A stretch of DNA of 64,000 bases from Acidobacteriaceae bacterium (GTDB lineage Bacteria > Acidobacteriota > Terriglobia > Terriglobales > Acidobacteriaceae): the NCBI GenBank assembly GCA_003134815.1, contig PLCO01000015.1, positions 76,107-140,106 of the forward strand, given 5' to 3'. Shown in pieces: positions 63,164 through 64,000 of the stretch (position 1 is its first letter; every line of letters begins with the position of its first letter). The notes below the pieces were generated by a model, which saw only the letters and a list, made by a program, of their open reading frames with translations, made no database searches and was not told where the DNA came from. The position numbers and the translations under genes are program-made.

Positions 63164-63607
63164 TTACTCCAGCGGAATCAAAAGATGAAACGACCGATTC
63201 CGCCGCCAGCGATAATGCTTGAAATCGCTGTCGAGCGTGAGAATATCGCCGGTATTGAGCTCATCGGCCATCGCTATCAGGCAGGCATCCGCAAAGTCGC
63301 AAGGCGTATCGGCGTATTTTTCCATGAGTTTGTGCACTGCGGCCGCCGAATCGCAAAGACGAAACGGAATCTCGAATGCGCCCTCACGAATATTGGCCAG
63401 CAGCGCATTGACCGCCGGGCCAGCGTGCCGGAGCAGATGGAACGTCTCGGCAACACAGGCTTCGCAGGTAACGATCGGACCGTCAATTCGCTGGCACGCC
63501 TGCCGGCACTGCAAATGGCGCGCTTCGCGCTTGTTCAATAACGCGACGAGGAAACTAGCGTCAGCCAGGACTGGCGAAGACTGCGCCTGGGATCTCACCA
63601 GTCCCAT
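63164..63607 (-). CDS. PIN-domain toxin (VapC-like)
   Basis: 147 residues. PIN nuclease acids: Asp in LADASFLVALLN, Glu in CVAETFHLL, Asp in CDFADACLIAMA and Asp in LTLDSDFKHY; all four present. It overlaps the antitoxin-like gene by 13 bp in the usual antitoxin-then-toxin order. Likely an RNase that cuts tRNA or mRNA when free. Confidence 0.88.
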   Translation of the reverse strand: MGLVRSQAQSSPVLADASFLVALLNKREARHLQCRQACQRIDGPIVTCEACVAETFHLLRHAGPAVNALLANIREGAFEIPFRLCDSAAAVHKLMEKYADTPCDFADACLIAMADELNTGDILTLDSDFKHYRWRRNRSFHLLIPLE

Positions 63608-63867
63608 TTGCCGTTGCCTTGTTTATCGACGCGCCATTTTTTCCCGAAGCCTTCCAAATGCTTCTTGTTGGTCGCCAGGTCGCCAGGGCCGAAGTCAACG
63701 CAGCCAATGCCAATGACGCGAGGACGAGGCTTTGCCGCCCGCTTCGCTGCCCCTTCAATCAGGCACTCGCGGATCACCTGCGAAGTGGTCCAGCCCTGAT
63801 CTTTTGCAATCATGCGAAGAGCTGCCGCGGCCTTTGCATCCAATCGTGCTTGTACCGTTGCTCCCAT
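63595..63867 (-). CDS. Ribbon-helix-helix-type antitoxin (VapB-like)
   Basis: 90 residues. The N-terminal half MGATVQARLDAKAAAALRMIAKDQGWTTSQVIRECLIEGA has the strand plus two helices of a ribbon-helix-helix/CopG DNA-binding fold. The C-terminal half should bind and neutralise the PIN toxin, whose gene it overlaps by 13 bp. Such pairs usually repress their own operon. Confidence 0.8.
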   Translation of the reverse strand: MGATVQARLDAKAAAALRMIAKDQGWTTSQVIRECLIEGAAKRAAKPRPRVIGIGCVDFGPGDLATNKKHLEGFGKKWRVDKQGNGKWDW

Positions 63868-63917
63868 ATGCCAATTGTACTACGTTTGCACTTTCGTGTA
63901 TTACACGGTCCGACTCT

Positions 63918-64000
63918 CTAGTCCCTATGTTCCTGCCCCACCCACTGATCCACCCAATCGTTCACCGTCTTCCACCAGAGCTGGGAGTTCTGCGGCTTCA
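63918..64000 (-). CDS. 3' end of an unidentified protein, off the right edge
   Basis: On the minus strand a frame entering from the right edge reads KPQNSQLWWKTVNDWVDQWV and stops at 63918-63920. Amphipathic Trp-rich end with VNDWVDQW, as at the C-terminus of some alpha/beta-hydrolase-type peptidases. Only 27 codons are visible, too few to name it. Confidence 0.4.
   Translation of the reverse strand, partial: KPQNSQLWWKTVNDWVDQWVGQEHRD

Overview
The window looks like chromosomal DNA of an acidobacterium, probably of the Terriglobia/Acidobacteriaceae type. This is inferred from a GC content near 60 %, many overlapping ATGA start/stop junctions, the style of the intergenic repeats and the protein families; it was not tested by any search.

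1-32.4 kb is one large polysaccharide (EPS) and small-molecule locus. It holds the parts of a Wzx/Wzy-type EPS pathway: WbaP-like initiating transferase, GT4 and GT1 glycosyltransferases, WecG/TagA-type transferase, Wzx flippase, O-antigen ligase/polymerase, a Wza-like exporter with many SLBB domains and a Wzz-like protein without its kinase. Interleaved are an ABC exporter, a FAD oxidoreductase, two cytochromes c, a CuA-type cupredoxin, an OmpR-type two-component system, a porin, a second cupredoxin, separate ribB and ribA genes, a PhyH dioxygenase, a nucleotidyltransferase, two methyltransferases, a B12-radical SAM enzyme, an amidohydrolase and an HPr-kinase-like protein. The main discovery is that eight promoters in this locus share one architecture: three or four TGACAA-like hexamers at exact 11-bp steps, then 19-20 bp, then a TANNNT -10 box. 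These arrays fire outward from three divergent intergenic regions and in front of ribB and ribA. They tie cytochrome, flavin-precursor, tailoring and EPS-export genes into one regulon, plausibly driven by the OmpR-type regulator at 5.6 kb.

32.4-40.4 kb is a signalling region: a hybrid kinase with PAS, two receiver and Hpt domains, a REC-GGDEF protein, a truncated integrase, and a FixL-like kinase paired with a FixJ-like regulator whose gene carries a one-base frameshift. Two 7-2-7 palindromes lie downstream.

40.7-47.6 kb holds small membrane proteins, an ammonium transporter, a TPR-like protein, a cation/proton antiporter and a membrane-anchored Ser/Thr kinase homologue that has lost key catalytic residues.

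48.1-52 kb is a scar of integration: an intact P4-type integrase beside tRNA-Val(GAC), and tRNA-Leu(CAG) with two extra copies of its 3' end, an integrase remnant, about 63-bp repeats, an encapsulin-cargo-like ferritin and a small secreted protein.

52-64 kb is ordinary chromosome: a YdeI-like protein, OsmC, a small zinc-ribbon protein, M28 peptidase, MutY, a beta-barrel protein, AlaRS (with a perfect 24-bp triplication), a gluzincin-like metallopeptidase, RecX and a VapBC-like toxin-antitoxin pair.
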